From NCBI GenBank assembly GCA_026225945.1, contig JAMJFZ010001258.1, positions 9,276,001 through 9,340,000 on the forward strand: a stretch of 64,000 bases of DNA, read 5' to 3'. Shown piece after piece: positions 1 to 11,529 of the stretch (its first letter is position 1; the number at the start of each line of letters is the position of its first letter). The translations under genes and the position numbers were made by a program. Under the pieces are notes generated by a model. That model saw only the letters and a list, made by a program, of their open reading frames with translations, searched no databases and had not been told where the DNA came from. The DNA is from Cricetomys ansorgei. Taxonomy: Eukaryota > Chordata > Mammalia > Rodentia > Nesomyidae.

Positions 1-444
1 ACCCTTCTATAAAGGGACAAAGACAACAAAGTCTTGTGAAAGAAATCTTTCTTTCATCCAGAGGGTGGCATTGTACTCAGGAAATTGCAGCAACAATCAG
101 AGTGTGATCCAACCAGAAAAAATACTGTAGATCATGAGCAGATAATCTCAGTAAAGAAGCTTTATTGGATTGACCATTGAAGCAGATGAATGTGTAAATG
201 CAACATTGATGCATAGAGATTTGCTACGGCCTATTAAATGGATCAGTGTCAGTCCAGTATCTAGCAATCTAGCATTTCATTATAAATCGTGACCTGTACT
301 TTTTAACACTATGCTATCAGAAGTCCAGCTTTTAAAGAAATTAGGATTTATCCTTTTATGTTACAAATGTACTTCCGATTGTATCCTTAAGCAAATTTAG
401 TATTTCCCACAAAGGCATTTTAGCTTCACAGACTTTGAAGATAC
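1..444. other. Unassigned AT-rich sequence
   Basis: I see no coding frame, RNA gene or recognisable repeat in this stretch. It leads into an antisense L1 3'-UTR-like block at about 445. Confidence 0.5.
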
Positions 445-1240
445 TTGTGTTTGAAGAATCCTATTCAGCTTAAGTCTATTGACCTTTTTTTTAATTGAAA
501 TTATATTCTTCTCTCATATCATACATCCCAATCACACTTCCCTGCCCTCTACCCTTCCCAGCTGCCTGCCACAGGAAACAATGGTAGAGGAGGTTGAAAT
601 GCATTGAACATGTCCTGGTAAGTTTCTTGGAGCTCATCCCTGGAGGAAACTTATTTTCCCTCCCTCAGCAGCCATTGATTGCCTGTACCTCCTTGTCTCT
701 GTCTCTGTATGATGCCTTGTGAGATTTCCCCATCCCCATTGAAGTATCAACTGAGGGTATCATTATCCAGCTGTTTTTTATGCAGTTGTTCCTGTCAGTC
801 TAGAAGATGCTGTCTTTCAGCTGGTGCCCTGGTCCTCTGGCTCTTACCATCTCTACACCTCTTCTATGAGTTTGCATAAAGTGGCTGCACTGTAGACATA
901 GCAGCTGAGGGTAGCCACCCTAGGGTCTCTTATTCTCTGCAATAGCTTCTATTGCTGCAAAAAAGAAGTTGCTTTCTGAGGAGGTAGAAGGACCACAATC
1001 TCTGAGTATAGGGATCAGTATTTAGAACACAGACTCTATACTGGTTTAGAAAAAAGTGGCTGCAGTAGGTTCTCCTCCAGGATGTATGCCCTCCCTAGTC
1101 AGGCATAGTTGGCCATGAGACTATCAGGCATGAAATTCCTCCTGTTGAGTGAGCATCAAATCCCATTAGACAGTTTAAATCAATGCTTAATCAATGCTCC
1201 TCACTTTTGCTTTTCGATCATTTATACCTTTTCATGTTGT
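445..1240 (-). mobile_element. LINE-1 3'-UTR fragment, antisense
   Basis: The block opens with a T-rich stretch followed by a CT-rich run with the phrase CTCTCATATCATACATCCCA. This is how rodent L1 3' ends look when read from the opposite strand. Farther in, it shares phrases with the antisense L1 3'-UTR blocks at 21780-23110 and 62040-62753, such as a CCTCTGGCTCTTAC segment, a TGCTGCAAA segment and GGTTCTCCTCCAG. A 66-aa frame at 679-879 lies wholly inside it and is not a gene. The copy is old and its right edge is vague. The family (Lx-like) is inferred from these phrases. Confidence 0.6.
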
Positions 1241-1399
1241 ATAATCATTAACAAGTTAGTGACATCATTAGACTGTTATTTTTAATCTTTAAAGATTATG
1301 CCTGACTTATTGCTATTATTACAAAATTAGACTATTCTAAATATGATCTTTCACTTATTTTTTTTTCCAGTGAGATTCACATCTTTGGATGATTTTAAT

Positions 1400-2900
1400 G
1401 TTACACAACTTTCAGCTTAAAGAATGGCCCTTAACATTTCTTTTCTTTCCACAAGGCCTGACTGCTGGTTTAGAAGTCCCTCACTCTTGTTAAAGTGATA
1501 ATTCCTCTCCTTTCATTTTCAAACACCAGATTTAATGTTAGCAGATGCTTGTTTCTTTATGTTCTTGACTGCTTTGATGGACCCCTTTTTATTCATAGCG
1601 TCCATTTCTTCTGAGAGGTCCTCAAGGAGGTACATTGAAAATATTTTTATGTCATTTGCATATTTTTTCTTGTTTCTCTCTAGGTTACCATTTTTTCTTT
1701 AGGTTTTGACTATTTTACTGTAATGTATCTTGGTGATTTTATCTACGGATCTTTGACCTTCCCATGTGGATTTGCTCACACATTTCTCTGAATCTGTAAG
1801 GTTTATGCTTTAATTTCATAAATATGAATTTTCAATACCTTTATAAATGTTTATAGGGCTCTGTTTAGGGGCCTGTGATTGTTTTTTTGTGTTTCTCATG
1901 CTTTCTATATATCATATACCTTGAAAAACATCCTCTTAAATTTTCTACTGTCCTATACTGTTTTAGTATTTTTAAATAAATTATCTTCGATTGCATCAAA
2001 TTAATTAATTTGGATATTACTTTGCTTTCACTTTTCATAACTTTCTGTGTCTGTGGCTCCTGGTCATCATTTGCAGGGTGAATATTTAACTGTTAACATA
2101 TCCTACAGTGTGACCTCAGCAGTTGTCAGTGGATTCCTTCTGGAGCATTCCTCCTGAGTCAGCTCAGATCCAGGGAACACAAACTGTTGGTCACTTCAGG
2201 GTCTGTGTTCCTGCAATGGTCCTCAATCTGAAAGTTTATTCAGAGTTCTACCTCCCAGCTGTGCTGCGGTGATCCAGGTTCTTAGGAAGATATCATGGTA
2301 TAAGTTCTGAGATAATCCTTGTTGACAAAGGCTTTGGAGGTCATGATGGAGAGTGCCGAAAGGCTACACAGTGCTGAAGACTGCTTATAATGTATCACGA
2401 AAGTATCAGAAATCTATCAGAAACTGGGGCAGGTCTGTTAAGAAATGCTGCTCCCTGGCTTGGTCTCCATGGCTTGCTTAGCCAACTTACTTATACTACC
2501 CAGAAACACCTGCCCACAGCAATCATTAGTAAAGTGCCTACAGATTTACCTATAGGCCAATCTCTTGGAGACCTTCTTTTTCAATTGAAGGTCCTAGATG
2601 ATTCCAGTCTGTGTTAAGTCAAAGATCTAACCAGCGCATGCATTTATTTTACTTTGAAGCTCTCCAGAGCTAAATTGAGCTGCAGACCGTTGTTAAATGA
2701 CTGTTTTTTGTGAAGCTAATGAGGAGGGGTAGATTCTCCTCCTCTGCCATCTTGCTGACATCACTCTCTTCTTGGAGTTTCTTCAACATAATTATTTTGA
2801 ATTCTTTGTCAGGCGAATTTTAGATCTCCATTTATCTAGCTGCTTTTTACTAAAAATTTGAGTGTTACTATATCTACTGTTTTCCTCACTTTTCCTCATA
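1400..2900 (-). mobile_element. Possible L1 5' region (5' UTR and ORF1), antisense, with nested repeat
   Basis: Read on the minus strand, the segment near 2757-2720 starts with a GATGGCAGAGGAGGAG stretch. That resembles the start of mammalian L1 5' UTRs, where a gene-body-like GAGCCAAGATGGC motif is typical. Between 2780 and 2900 a phrase with GAATTCTTTGTCAGGC and AGATCTCCATTT resembles antisense ORF1/5'-UTR sequence of older L1s. The part at about 2430-2625 belongs to a different interspersed repeat, also seen at 40410-40580, and seems nested. The segment is too diverged to assign subfamily or exact ends. Confidence 0.35.
2430..2625 (+). repeat. Rodent interspersed repeat fragment (unnamed)
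   Basis: The phrase CCATGGCTTGCTTAGCC, followed by a segment on AATCATTAGTAAAGTGCC and a TTTTTCAATTGAAGGT near its right end, matches a common rodent repeat I recognise but cannot name with certainty. A second shortened copy is at 40410-40580. The 75-aa frame at 2390-2617 is inside it and is not a gene. Confidence 0.5.
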
Positions 2901-5900
2901 AATATTCAACATATGTGACACATATTTCTATATTCCCATATCTAGTTTCCAGTGAGTTATCATAAGACTCAGAGGCTTAGTTATGCATTCCAAAGCCTTT
3001 ACCTCAAAACTTCAAAACGTCAATAATCTCCTACCCTTGGTGGGTGTTGCCTGAACTGCTTATCATATATGATCAATACTTGTGGCTTCTTCTGCCTTCA
3101 TATTTCTCCTTCTCTTCTTTCTCATTTCTCCCTCTTGGATTGTTAAAAGCATGTGAAAGATATCTAGGATAATTTAATGTGGTTTATGGAAGTTGTGGTT
3201 AACTTATTCTCTCCTAGAGTTATGAATGGTAAGTACTAAGTAATGTTAAAAAAGATATCATGGTGGGTGCATTAGCCATGTCTGGCATTTAAAATGACAG
3301 CAGGAAAACACTGGTCTAAGTGTTGGCATTTTTCAATATTGCTTGTTAAGGTCAATTTTCTTAACGATTGAATTCCTAAAGTAAACCAGTTGTGAACTGA
3401 CTGTGTCAATGAGTCAAAATCGTCTCATCATATTCAGAAGCACAAATGGGGGAACATGACACATTTAATTTTACTTCCTCCACAATGCAAACTGGCCTTT
3501 TCCATAGAGAAAGCTCATGAGCAGGCAACTATCTTTACAATTCCAATGCCTCTTCACACATGATCAAAGGAATGCAATGATCCTTCACATAGACTATACA
3601 TGCTACTTCTCAGCTTCCTGGGATTTCTGCTTACTGTTTCAAATACTATGTTAAAGAATCCTCTCCTCACAAGGCCCAGCTTTATTTTGGAAACAAAAGA
3701 TTTTTTTTCCAGATTTAGACTTTACCTGGCTGTACGAGGACTCCTCTGCCAATATTCTTTAATATCTAGTTTCCTAAAATACTGCTTTCTTTTTACTTAT
3801 TAGGGAGGGAGAAAGGGCTCAGTAGAAATCTCATCATTGCTATTAGGAAACTGAATTTCTGAGCTAAAGATAATGAGACCATGAGACCTGAGTGTCTTCC
3901 AGGCTGGGTAAAAACTTACAGATATTACTGTTGAGAACAATCCCACATTGTGTCATGGACTGAATCAACGTCTTTCCCTTTGCATTCACTTCTAACATCC
4001 AATTATGATGGAAATAGACTGTGAATGAGCTCCATCTGGGTCCAAGCCTGAAAAGCTATTTCATAACCACTTTTAATCTGACTATTTAAAGGTATAACCT
4101 CAAGATAAGTTTCTCAATCTATCTCCTACATAGAAGTAGAAATTATTAATAAGAAAAGAACTGTTGTTCCATATTCCTCTTGCCACTTGGAATCAGGGAT
4201 TCATTCTCCTTTCTCTTGGATATTTAATAAAGTGGATGTGTGTCGCTATCATTAGGAATATGTTCTTACCTTTTTAGTCTTGATGAAAAATGAACCAAAA
4301 GTTACACACTGGTGACTGACAATCAAATGTGCAAATAATATGCTTAGCAGAATGTTAAAATGGCTTTAATGAAATTGCAATTCATTTCCCTTTTAATATA
4401 TATTTTTAAAAAACTTCAATGGTGGCTACATTTAATGTATGCACTGTGAAGTATAAAAGTGCACAGTAATACAATTCAGAAACCTAATGTTCCTGCTAGT
4501 TTCCCAGGAAGGCTTAGAAGACCAAAAACTTACAAAGCAGAGGCAGTGGGAAGTACTTTTCCTAAAAATACTGACTGTATCATTAGCCACTCTTAAAACA
4601 TTTTCCTTTTCCTACCAGTAACTTATACTTCTTCTCTATTAATATGAATGCAAATTATTACTATGAAATCAATTATGCTTGCTTACCTTCATGTATTAAT
4701 TGCCAACAAGCTTAGACCATGAACAATTATATTCATGTTGTTTTTTAACGGTAACTTTAGCTCTTTTCTTCATTTCTCACAATTCTATTGACAATGATAA
4801 TGATGACGGTGGTTATTTTTATTAGTAAAGAAAGATCTGAGTCCTCCAAGGTCCCAGACTTACCTTTTCTGCATCCCTAATGGAAATCATTCCAAGTAAT
4901 AAAGTCTTTCTCTCACTGGTCATGAATGAATATTTTACCCTCCAAAGAACATTAAAAATGGATAAATTGACAAAGCTCTTTGCCAATTCTATTTGCCCAT
5001 TTATTTAATTCCTTTCACTAAAATTTTTGTGTTACTGTGTCTACATAATGTAAATATATATTTTAAACATCACTTGAACTTGTGGTTTATTTATGTTTAG
5101 ATCCTTACCACATTGTGGAACTTTTAAACGAAAAATGCTAAGTGAAAATACTGTATTACCTTTCATTAAGAAATCTTCACCACTGAGGCTCCTGCCCTGT
5201 TAATTAAAGTCTAATACAGAATAATCATGGCAGTTATCATCTCCCCATTACCTCTCCCCTGGGATATGTGAATGACTATTGGTATCCAAAGCCAAATTAT
5301 TGAAATTTTTCCATCAACAGTGCATTTCTCTAATTCCAAAAGTGTAAGCCTTGTGACTATTCATCAGTCATTCCCCCTATACATGAGATACAACCCAAGA
5401 TGCATAACCCTGCTTCATTCTGTCAGAGGCTTAATTTTAGTAATTACTGCACAGATAAAGTAAGAGAAGCCATGACACTTTCTCTGTGGATAAAAGCTGC
5501 AAGAGTTTTAATAACAGTTATTTTTGTCTAGTCTCTTTGAAGGAGTCTGTAATTCTCAATGAAATGTCTAGCACGTGGCAGAATAAAACTACAAAGGCAG
5601 CTTTTGGAAGCAACTAACAGTACACTGATATATTTAAATACCAGTACTTTGTTTTAAATTGTTTATATGGGTTTTGTGGTAGACCTTCTGTTACTTAATG
5701 AAAGCTGTTTCCAGATGAACACGAAATGAATACTTCCAGATAGGAAGTAGAGGCTTGTGCATGGATAATGTAAAATGAGATATAAAGGGGATTTTTAAAT
5801 GTAGTAAGAAATAATCATGCTCATTAACTGGCACATTATATGAAAATGAAACATTAGGATTCACAAGAACATCCATAGCCAAATAAATATTGCTGTGGAT

Positions 5901-7150
5901 ATCTGGATAAATAACAAAGAGCACATTTTGTCACTCTGTAGTCCTAAGTAAATAACTGCTTAAATTTGTGTAGTGCATAGATTAACCCATTTTTTTTCCT
6001 ACTTGCAGATGTACAAAAATACACATCATTGCTGGTAAGAATAATTGAAGGGGTTTACTAGGTATATTACCAGAAGCTTGTTAGTGAAAAAACTTGGAGT
6101 TTTTTCTATTGCATAGAGAACTTATATGTCTCTTTTTCTTAAACAGGAGAAATAGCATTTCATAACAGATGACAGAGAATTATTCAAATAATGTTACAAT
6201 CAAAGTTATTCAGGAGCCAAGCTTGCTTTCACTGTGTATGACAGACGAAGTGATGTTCTAAAGATTTTATTCTTTGTTATTTTCTATCTCACAAATATTT
6301 TTATGGCACGTGAAATTGTGATAAGAATTGTCTGTCTTGAACCTTGTGGAACTGGTTACTTGATATGCATATATCTATTGCCTGACAGGACCATTAAAAT
6401 AACACAAAGGAAAAAAAAGACAGATTTTCAGATTTCACAAAATTGTAGCATCTTCTGTAATTTCTTCCGAAAAAAGGAATTAAATTTTTGTAATGATAAA
6501 AATAACTAAGGAGAGCAGCGAGAATTCTGATGTGTTTGTGCTTCTATCTAATCGTCTTTGTCATGCTTGAGTCAGACAATTAGTACAGGCGAAATGGAGA
6601 ACGTGAAATGTCACACTAATCACTAAGGACTGATATAGATGCAGCTCTGGGACACAGTCTGGATAGAAAACTTCCAGAGTTGTTTCCACCTCTGTCTGCC
6701 AATCATTCAAAGACTTGTTTGCTGAGATACACCAAGGCTCTGTCCTCAGTACCAGGTAGGACATAGGGAAAGGAAAATGAGGAGTGTCAAGGCTGTTGCT
6801 ATTGTGAAGGAGATTCAGGAGCTCTTTTTATTACTGGCATCATCAACTTTACAATGAGAATATAGACTAAGTCAGAAATTCCTAGTTGAGAGTTTTTATT
6901 CTTTATAGCTGTGTGGCTGGATATCCTTACTTTCTCTGACACTACTCTGTTTACACAGCCAATCTCAAAACAACAAAAAAATATATTCCCAAGAGTTGTT
7001 CTATATTTTAGGATTTTTAATTTCATGTAACCTCATCTGTCAATTCTTAGGTCTGTGTCCTGTGATATTAGAATACTATTCATAAAGGTACTTTAGAAAA
7101 AGTTATGGCTTATACATAATGCTTGAAATAATTTCCATTAGCAGTATCAG
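2901..7150. other. Unassigned intergenic sequence
   Basis: About 4.2 kb of AT-rich sequence. I see no long open frame, no RNA gene and no SINE. The longest frame is 91 aa at 6234-6509, rich in Ile, Phe and Lys with no recognisable motif, and is most likely chance. Diverged repeats beyond recognition by eye may be present. Confidence 0.5.
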
Positions 7151-7159
7151 TACTCCTGG

Positions 7160-7212
7160 GTTTAAAATATGGTCCTTCTTGATTTAATTTGAATTATTGT
7201 TTTTGTTTTGTT

Positions 7213-7251
<39 letters not shown>

Positions 7252-7830
7252 ACGCATGTGCGTGCGCGTGTGCAGGGAATTGATTGAAAGTAGATATCCA
7301 GTTTTTCCTACATAAAAAGCCTGCCTTTATTCAGATCAGGTTTTGGTCATCTCTGCCCATGAAATAATGGTCTTTGTGCAAATGTCTTGGTCCTGTAACA
7401 TAGCTGTGGTTGGGCAATATGGTACTTCCAGCTATATTCCTTCTGCTAGGGTTGTTTACATTGTGCATGGTCTTTTTTTGTGTTTCTATTAAATATTATG
7501 TTTATTTTCTAATTCCAAAAACTTTCATTGGAAGTTTAACAAAGATAACAGCTACTTTACCAATATTAATTATGTTACATCAGGAGCACTGACATCCGTT
7601 CCTTGTCTAATATTCTCCTGCTGTGTCATTTCCCAATGCCTTAAAGTTTTCATAATTAAGGTCTTACACTTTCATTAGGTTTATTCCTAAATATTTTAAG
7701 GCTAATGTGAATTTGATGTATTTCCTGATTTCTTTTATAAGAAGTTCACTGCTAATATATAAAAAGACTACTGATTTTTAATTTTCATTGGGAGACTTGA
7801 TACTTTACTGAAAGAATTTGTTATATCCAG
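7160..7830 (-). mobile_element. LINE-1 ORF2 fragment, antisense arm of an inverted L1
   Basis: Read on the minus strand from 7830 leftward, the sequence follows L1 ORF2 just downstream of the reverse-transcriptase core. It has an AAATTC-AGTAAAGTA start, then a segment corresponding to the AATCAGTAG/TATATTAGCAG region, then ATGAAAACTTTAAGGCA. At its left part the plus strand shows TGCAAATGTCTTGGTCC and CAATATGGTACTTCC, also typical of antisense ORF2. A TG microsatellite (7214-7263) sits inside the left part. Many stops and indels are present and it codes for nothing. It joins the sense arm at about 7830-7840. Confidence 0.7.
7214..7263. repeat. (TG)n microsatellite
   Basis: About 18 uninterrupted TG units run to 7250, followed by a mixed CA/GCG alternating purine-pyrimidine tail. 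The alternation, including GCGTGCGCG, is the kind of sequence that can adopt Z-DNA. Confidence 0.95.
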
Positions 7831-7834
7831 AAGT

Positions 7835-9400
7835 CACAAAAGCCAAATCATCATGGAATCCTTGGAAAACTATATTAGAACAAATTGGGCCATCTAGAAG
7901 AAATTAATAAATGCACATAACCTACCAAATATTAAGTTAGAAAGTATAAACATCTTAAATACACTCATAACAAACATGACTGAAATAGCAATTGAGACGC
8001 CATACAAATAAAATTTCAATGCTAGATACATTTAGTACTAAGTTCTACCAGACTCTCAAGGCAAATCTTATACCAACACTATTGTTTAAATTGTTCCATA
8101 AAGTAGAATGTGAAACCACTAAAGTCATTCTATGAACACAATATAACTGATACCTGAAACAAAAAGAGAAAGAAAAAGCCTACAGCCAACCTCACTGATG
8201 ATCACAGATACAGAGTCCATCAATAAAATATTTGCAAATCAAGCTCAAGATCACATTAAAAAGCATACATAATGACTAATTTAATCTCATCCTGGGGATG
8301 AAAACACATAAATAAAATTAAAAAATAAAGACTGAACTCTTATTGTGGGACTATCATAGAGCTAAGAGTGGGTCGAAGCTGGCTAGAACCCCAAGTCATC
8401 CCAGAAGATGAGAATGATAGGCGTTCAGCTGCTCCTCACTTTGGCCCTGGCCAGAACCCAGCTAAATATTAAATATTGCCTGCTTCCCAGAAGCAAAGGG
8501 AATGTGGCTTGGTTGGTGCTTATCTGTGCTGTAGCTAGAAACCTAGGGATGGGTCCATTCACTGATAAGGTGCCTTCCTTTTTTTCCCTGTGAGACAATA
8601 CCTTGTGCAGAAAGTGCCCTTGCAAGACCTTGATGCTTAGACTTGAGTCCCACATGCAATTGCTACTCCAATATCCTTGTCTGAGCCAATGGATGTCAAC
8701 CTTGGGTACCAAAGACCCTCCCCAGCTTGTGGCCCTATATATGTAACCTATACATTGCATTAAAGTGATCTCTGCTTCCACCAGAAGAGAGTCCCGAAGC
8801 CTGATTCATTGTGTCTCCTTCCTTCAGTTCTCTGCACTGAGATTATAATCCCCGTGAGATGGTCTGAGCTCATGCCTTCCTCCTTCCTTCCCCCCACTAC
8901 TTCTTCCTAGCTCTTGGCTCTGACCTCCCTTCCCACCCTGCCAGTGTGAAGTGGAGAGAGCAGAGAGGGAGAGGCTGGAACACCAGGGGAAAACAACATC
9001 TTATGATTACTACAACAGAGGCAGGAAAAGGAATCAGAGCTGACCACATTCACATGATGAAAACACTGAAGAAACCAGTAGTAGATGGAATATGCTCTGA
9101 CATAATTAAATATGTAGATGACAAGCCTATAACCATCATTATATTGAATATGAAAACCCTGAGACCACTTCCTCTAATATCTGGCATGAGACAATGATGC
9201 TTGTTCTCTCCATTTTTATTAAATATAGTTCTTGAAGTCTTAGCTAGAGTAATAATGTGGGTAATAGGCCAACGCAAGTTATGGTGGATATAATAAATAG
9301 ATGTAAAGGAAGAAGTTAAATATTTGCACATGACCTGATTCCATACTTAAGAGAACCCAAGGACTCTACCGTATATATGCAAATTAAGTCTTCCTAACCA
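7835..9400 (+). mobile_element. LINE-1 ORF2 fragment, sense arm of an inverted L1, split by a solo LTR
   Basis: From 7835 the plus strand follows L1 ORF2 toward and through the reverse-transcriptase domain. It has a TTCTACCAGACTCTCAAGGC region (about 8043), then a part corresponding to the catalytic-domain lead-in. After the LTR, a readable frame at about 9118-9197 ends in GMRQ, corresponding to the conserved SGTRQG region of the RT. The segment up to 9370 covers the region around and after the catalytic ADD motif, ending in a phrase like 'AACCCAAGGACTCTACC'. The solo LTR at 8344-8998 interrupts it. The 83-aa frame at 8946-9197 is a decayed ORF2 piece. The arm ends about where the antisense arm begins in L1 coordinates. 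Confidence 0.7.
8344..8998 (+). mobile_element. Solo LTR of an endogenous retrovirus, with 6-bp target-site duplication
   Basis: The element begins TGTGGGACTATC and ends AAAACAACA, the TG...CA ends expected of an LTR. It is flanked on both sides by the perfect 6-bp direct repeat TCTTAT (8338-8343 and 8999-9004). A TATA-like TATATATG is at about 8736-8743 and an ATTAAA poly(A)-like signal is at 8759-8764, which suits sense orientation. Length is 655 bp. There is no internal sequence, so this is a solo LTR left by recombination. A 6-bp duplication is usual for class II (ERVK/IAP-like) elements, which is an inference here. The 118-aa minus-strand frame at 8425-8781 and 61-aa plus frame are chance frames inside the LTR. 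Confidence 0.85.
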
Positions 9401-9673
9401 AGCTTCCACCCAAGTATACTATACTACTCCATCTGAAGTGTACTTCATCTTATAATCTGTCACAATGTTTGACATGACATACAACAAGCTCCAGAGGAAT
9501 GAAACAAATTACAACCATTCAATGTCTTCAGGTGAGTTTATTTCCACATAGTTGTAGGTTAATTATCATTAATCATTCTGATTTATTTGATGGCTCCCTA
9601 TTTTAGACTTCAGGATGGATCTAACTCCACTAGGGATTTTGTACTTCAATTTGCTTTTCTTTCCATTTCATTT
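9401..9673. other. Unassigned sequence
   Basis: I see nothing recognisable between the L1 arm and the pyrimidine tract. Confidence 0.5.
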
Positions 9674-9675
9674 AT

Positions 9676-9761
9676 TCCCTTCTCTTCTCTTCTCTTCTCT
9701 TCTCTTCTCTTCTCTTCTCTTCTCTTCTCTTCTCTTCTCTTCTCTTCCCTTCCCTTCTCTT

Positions 9762-9824
<63 letters not shown>

Positions 9825-9832
9825 GTGTGTAT
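9676..9832. repeat. Pyrimidine tract: (TTCTC)n then (TC)n
   Basis: About 90 bp of TTCTC pentamers with a few TTCCC variants pass directly into about 55 bp of TC dinucleotides and a short GTGTGTATA. One strand is all pyrimidine for roughly 150 bp with mirror symmetry, a sequence type that can form triplex (H-DNA). Three overlapping low-complexity frames (9587-9853, 9615-9839 and minus 9672-9857) come only from the repeat and are not genes. Confidence 0.95.
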
Positions 9833-9859
9833 AGGGTGAGGAGTTCTGTGTAGACATGT

Positions 9860-10890
9860 ATGCAGATATGTGAAGTCAGATTATGTTGTCAAATGTTCTC
9901 CCCTACCTCATTTTGTCTTTTCCCCTAGAGCCAGTATCATTGAATCTGAAGCTTAACTAGCAGCCAGCATCCCCAGTGATCTCCCATCAATGTGTTGTTC
10001 TTAAAGATGTGAACACGGCCAAGTCCAATATTTCATACGGGTTATAGGTATTCAAACTCATGATGGTACAGTAAGCCATCTCTCCAACTCCATTTTTATT
10101 CTTACTACAAATGACCTTTGAAGACATGCCAAGTGGCTTTGCCATCATTCTCATCCATAATGACACTTTAAGTGAAATAAATATCAACAAATATTGGATA
10201 GATAGATATGAATTCCCCTATCAACTCCCACATGCCTTATGTAATTTTCATCTTCATGAGAAAATGATAGGTAATAGCTTAATGGAATAAGAAATGAGAG
10301 AAAAAAAATTCTACGATTATGCTAAATCATGAGATTCTAATACTAAGGTTATCTTCATAAAGTTTTTTGTTAACCTTGTTTTTTTTAAAAAAATGCAAAA
10401 TTTCTGTCCTGTTTTCTGGAGTGTTTAAACTCTTTCAAGCATTATGAAGCGGCTGATTTGTGATACAGGAGCCAGGGGCATGCCAGTCTAATTATGCTGT
10501 TGGTTTCTATCCAATATTGACTTATTTTTACAATGTATTAGTGAGTTTATTGGACTGCTAAATCAAAATTTATTAAAACAAACTATATTTTCTTAGTTTT
10601 CCCCAGAATTACAGTTATATAGAAAAGTACTTAAGGCTATAAAACATTGAATGAGAGTTATAGCTCGAGTTTCTAGTTAAAGCAAATGTAGTTTTATTTA
10701 AAAAGAGCAAAACTATTAAAATTAACAAAATAAATCATCTTATTGGAAAGGTCCCATTTTGATAGGAAAATGCTGTCCTAATGTGAAAACGTGAGAATTA
10801 TTGGGGAACAGAATGCTTCCATTACAACATGGATGGCTGTCTCCCCTAGCTCCAGCTTCTAAAGAGCAAGTTATGTTAGCATTGGTTTGC
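9860..10890. other. Unassigned AT-rich sequence
   Basis: No recognised repeat, RNA or coding frame. The longest frame is 67 aa at 9987-10190 (minus) and looks random. Confidence 0.45.
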
Positions 10891-10897
10891 TTGTGTG

Positions 10898-11215
10898 TCA
10901 ATTACTTTTCTGTTGCTGTGGTAAAATATCATGACAAGAAAAAAAAAAAGAACCCTTAATAAATAGTTTATTTTGGATTATGGTTCCAAGGGGATAGGAT
11001 TCTTCATGGGATGAAAGCCATGGCCTGGAGACAAGAATAGAAAAAAGAGAGATATTGACGAGGAAGTGGATTGAGGCTATTAACCTTAAGCCTGCTTCAG
11101 TGATGCACTTCCTCCTGCAAGGCTTCACCTCCTAAAGATATCATCACCTCCCCAAACAGCATCACTAATATATGAGCCAGTGTGAAATATGTGTTGTTTG
11201 AATTACCACATTCAG
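10898..11215 (+). repeat. Old rodent interspersed repeat (unnamed), copy 1
   Basis: The phrase TTCTGTTGCTGTGGTAAAAT with ATCATGACAAG is followed by an A-run, TAGTTTATTTTGG, then a segment with CACTTCCTCCTGCAAGGC and CACCTCCTAAAG. This is the signature of a common rodent repeat. A related copy is at 56402-56690. The minus-strand frame at 10898-11128 is inside it and is spurious. Confidence 0.5.
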
Positions 11216-11330
11216 ATTGATTCCTTAGCCTTCATTGGATTTTCATTGTATACTGTTATTCATATTATATGAAACTCATCACTGGACACATGCAAATATC
11301 TCAAATCAGTGATATAAAAAATGATGGTAG

Positions 11331-11526
11331 CTTTTGTTTTGTTTTGTTTTGTTTTTGAGATAGTGTTTCTCTGTAATTCTTGTAATTATGTAATTCTCCT
11401 ATAATTCTGGCTGTCCTAGAACTCATGATGTAGATCAGGCTGGCCTCAAACTCACAGAGATCTGCCTGCCTCTGCCTCTGCCTCTGAGGGTTGGGATTAA
11501 AGGCATGTACCACCACCACCTGGCTG
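11331..11526 (-). mobile_element. B1 SINE with internal expansion
   Basis: The antisense B1 is recognised by its (TTTTG)n tail side at 11334-11358, then GAGATAGTGTTTCTCTG, GGCTGGCCTCAAACTCACAG, and the 5' end GGGATTAAAGGCATG near 11490-11510. It is longer than the usual ~140 bp body. An AT-rich piece of about 40 bp at about 11373-11410, with repeated TGTAATT/TATAATT, and a CTCTGCCTCTGCCTCTG triplication are inserted. The 72-aa minus frame at 11301-11519 is an artefact of the SINE. Confidence 0.85.
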
Positions 11527-11529
11527 GTA

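Noticed and set aside
7210..7270. CRISPR-like regular repeats
   Set aside because: This and the other regular tracts are di- to pentanucleotide microsatellites, with no spacers and a mammalian context.
8425..8781. 118-aa minus-strand frame
   Set aside because: It sits within the solo LTR with a clear TSD and has no viral or cellular protein character.
9587..9857. Ser/Leu/Phe-rich and Arg/Glu-rich frames
   Set aside because: They come from the TTCTC and TC repeat.
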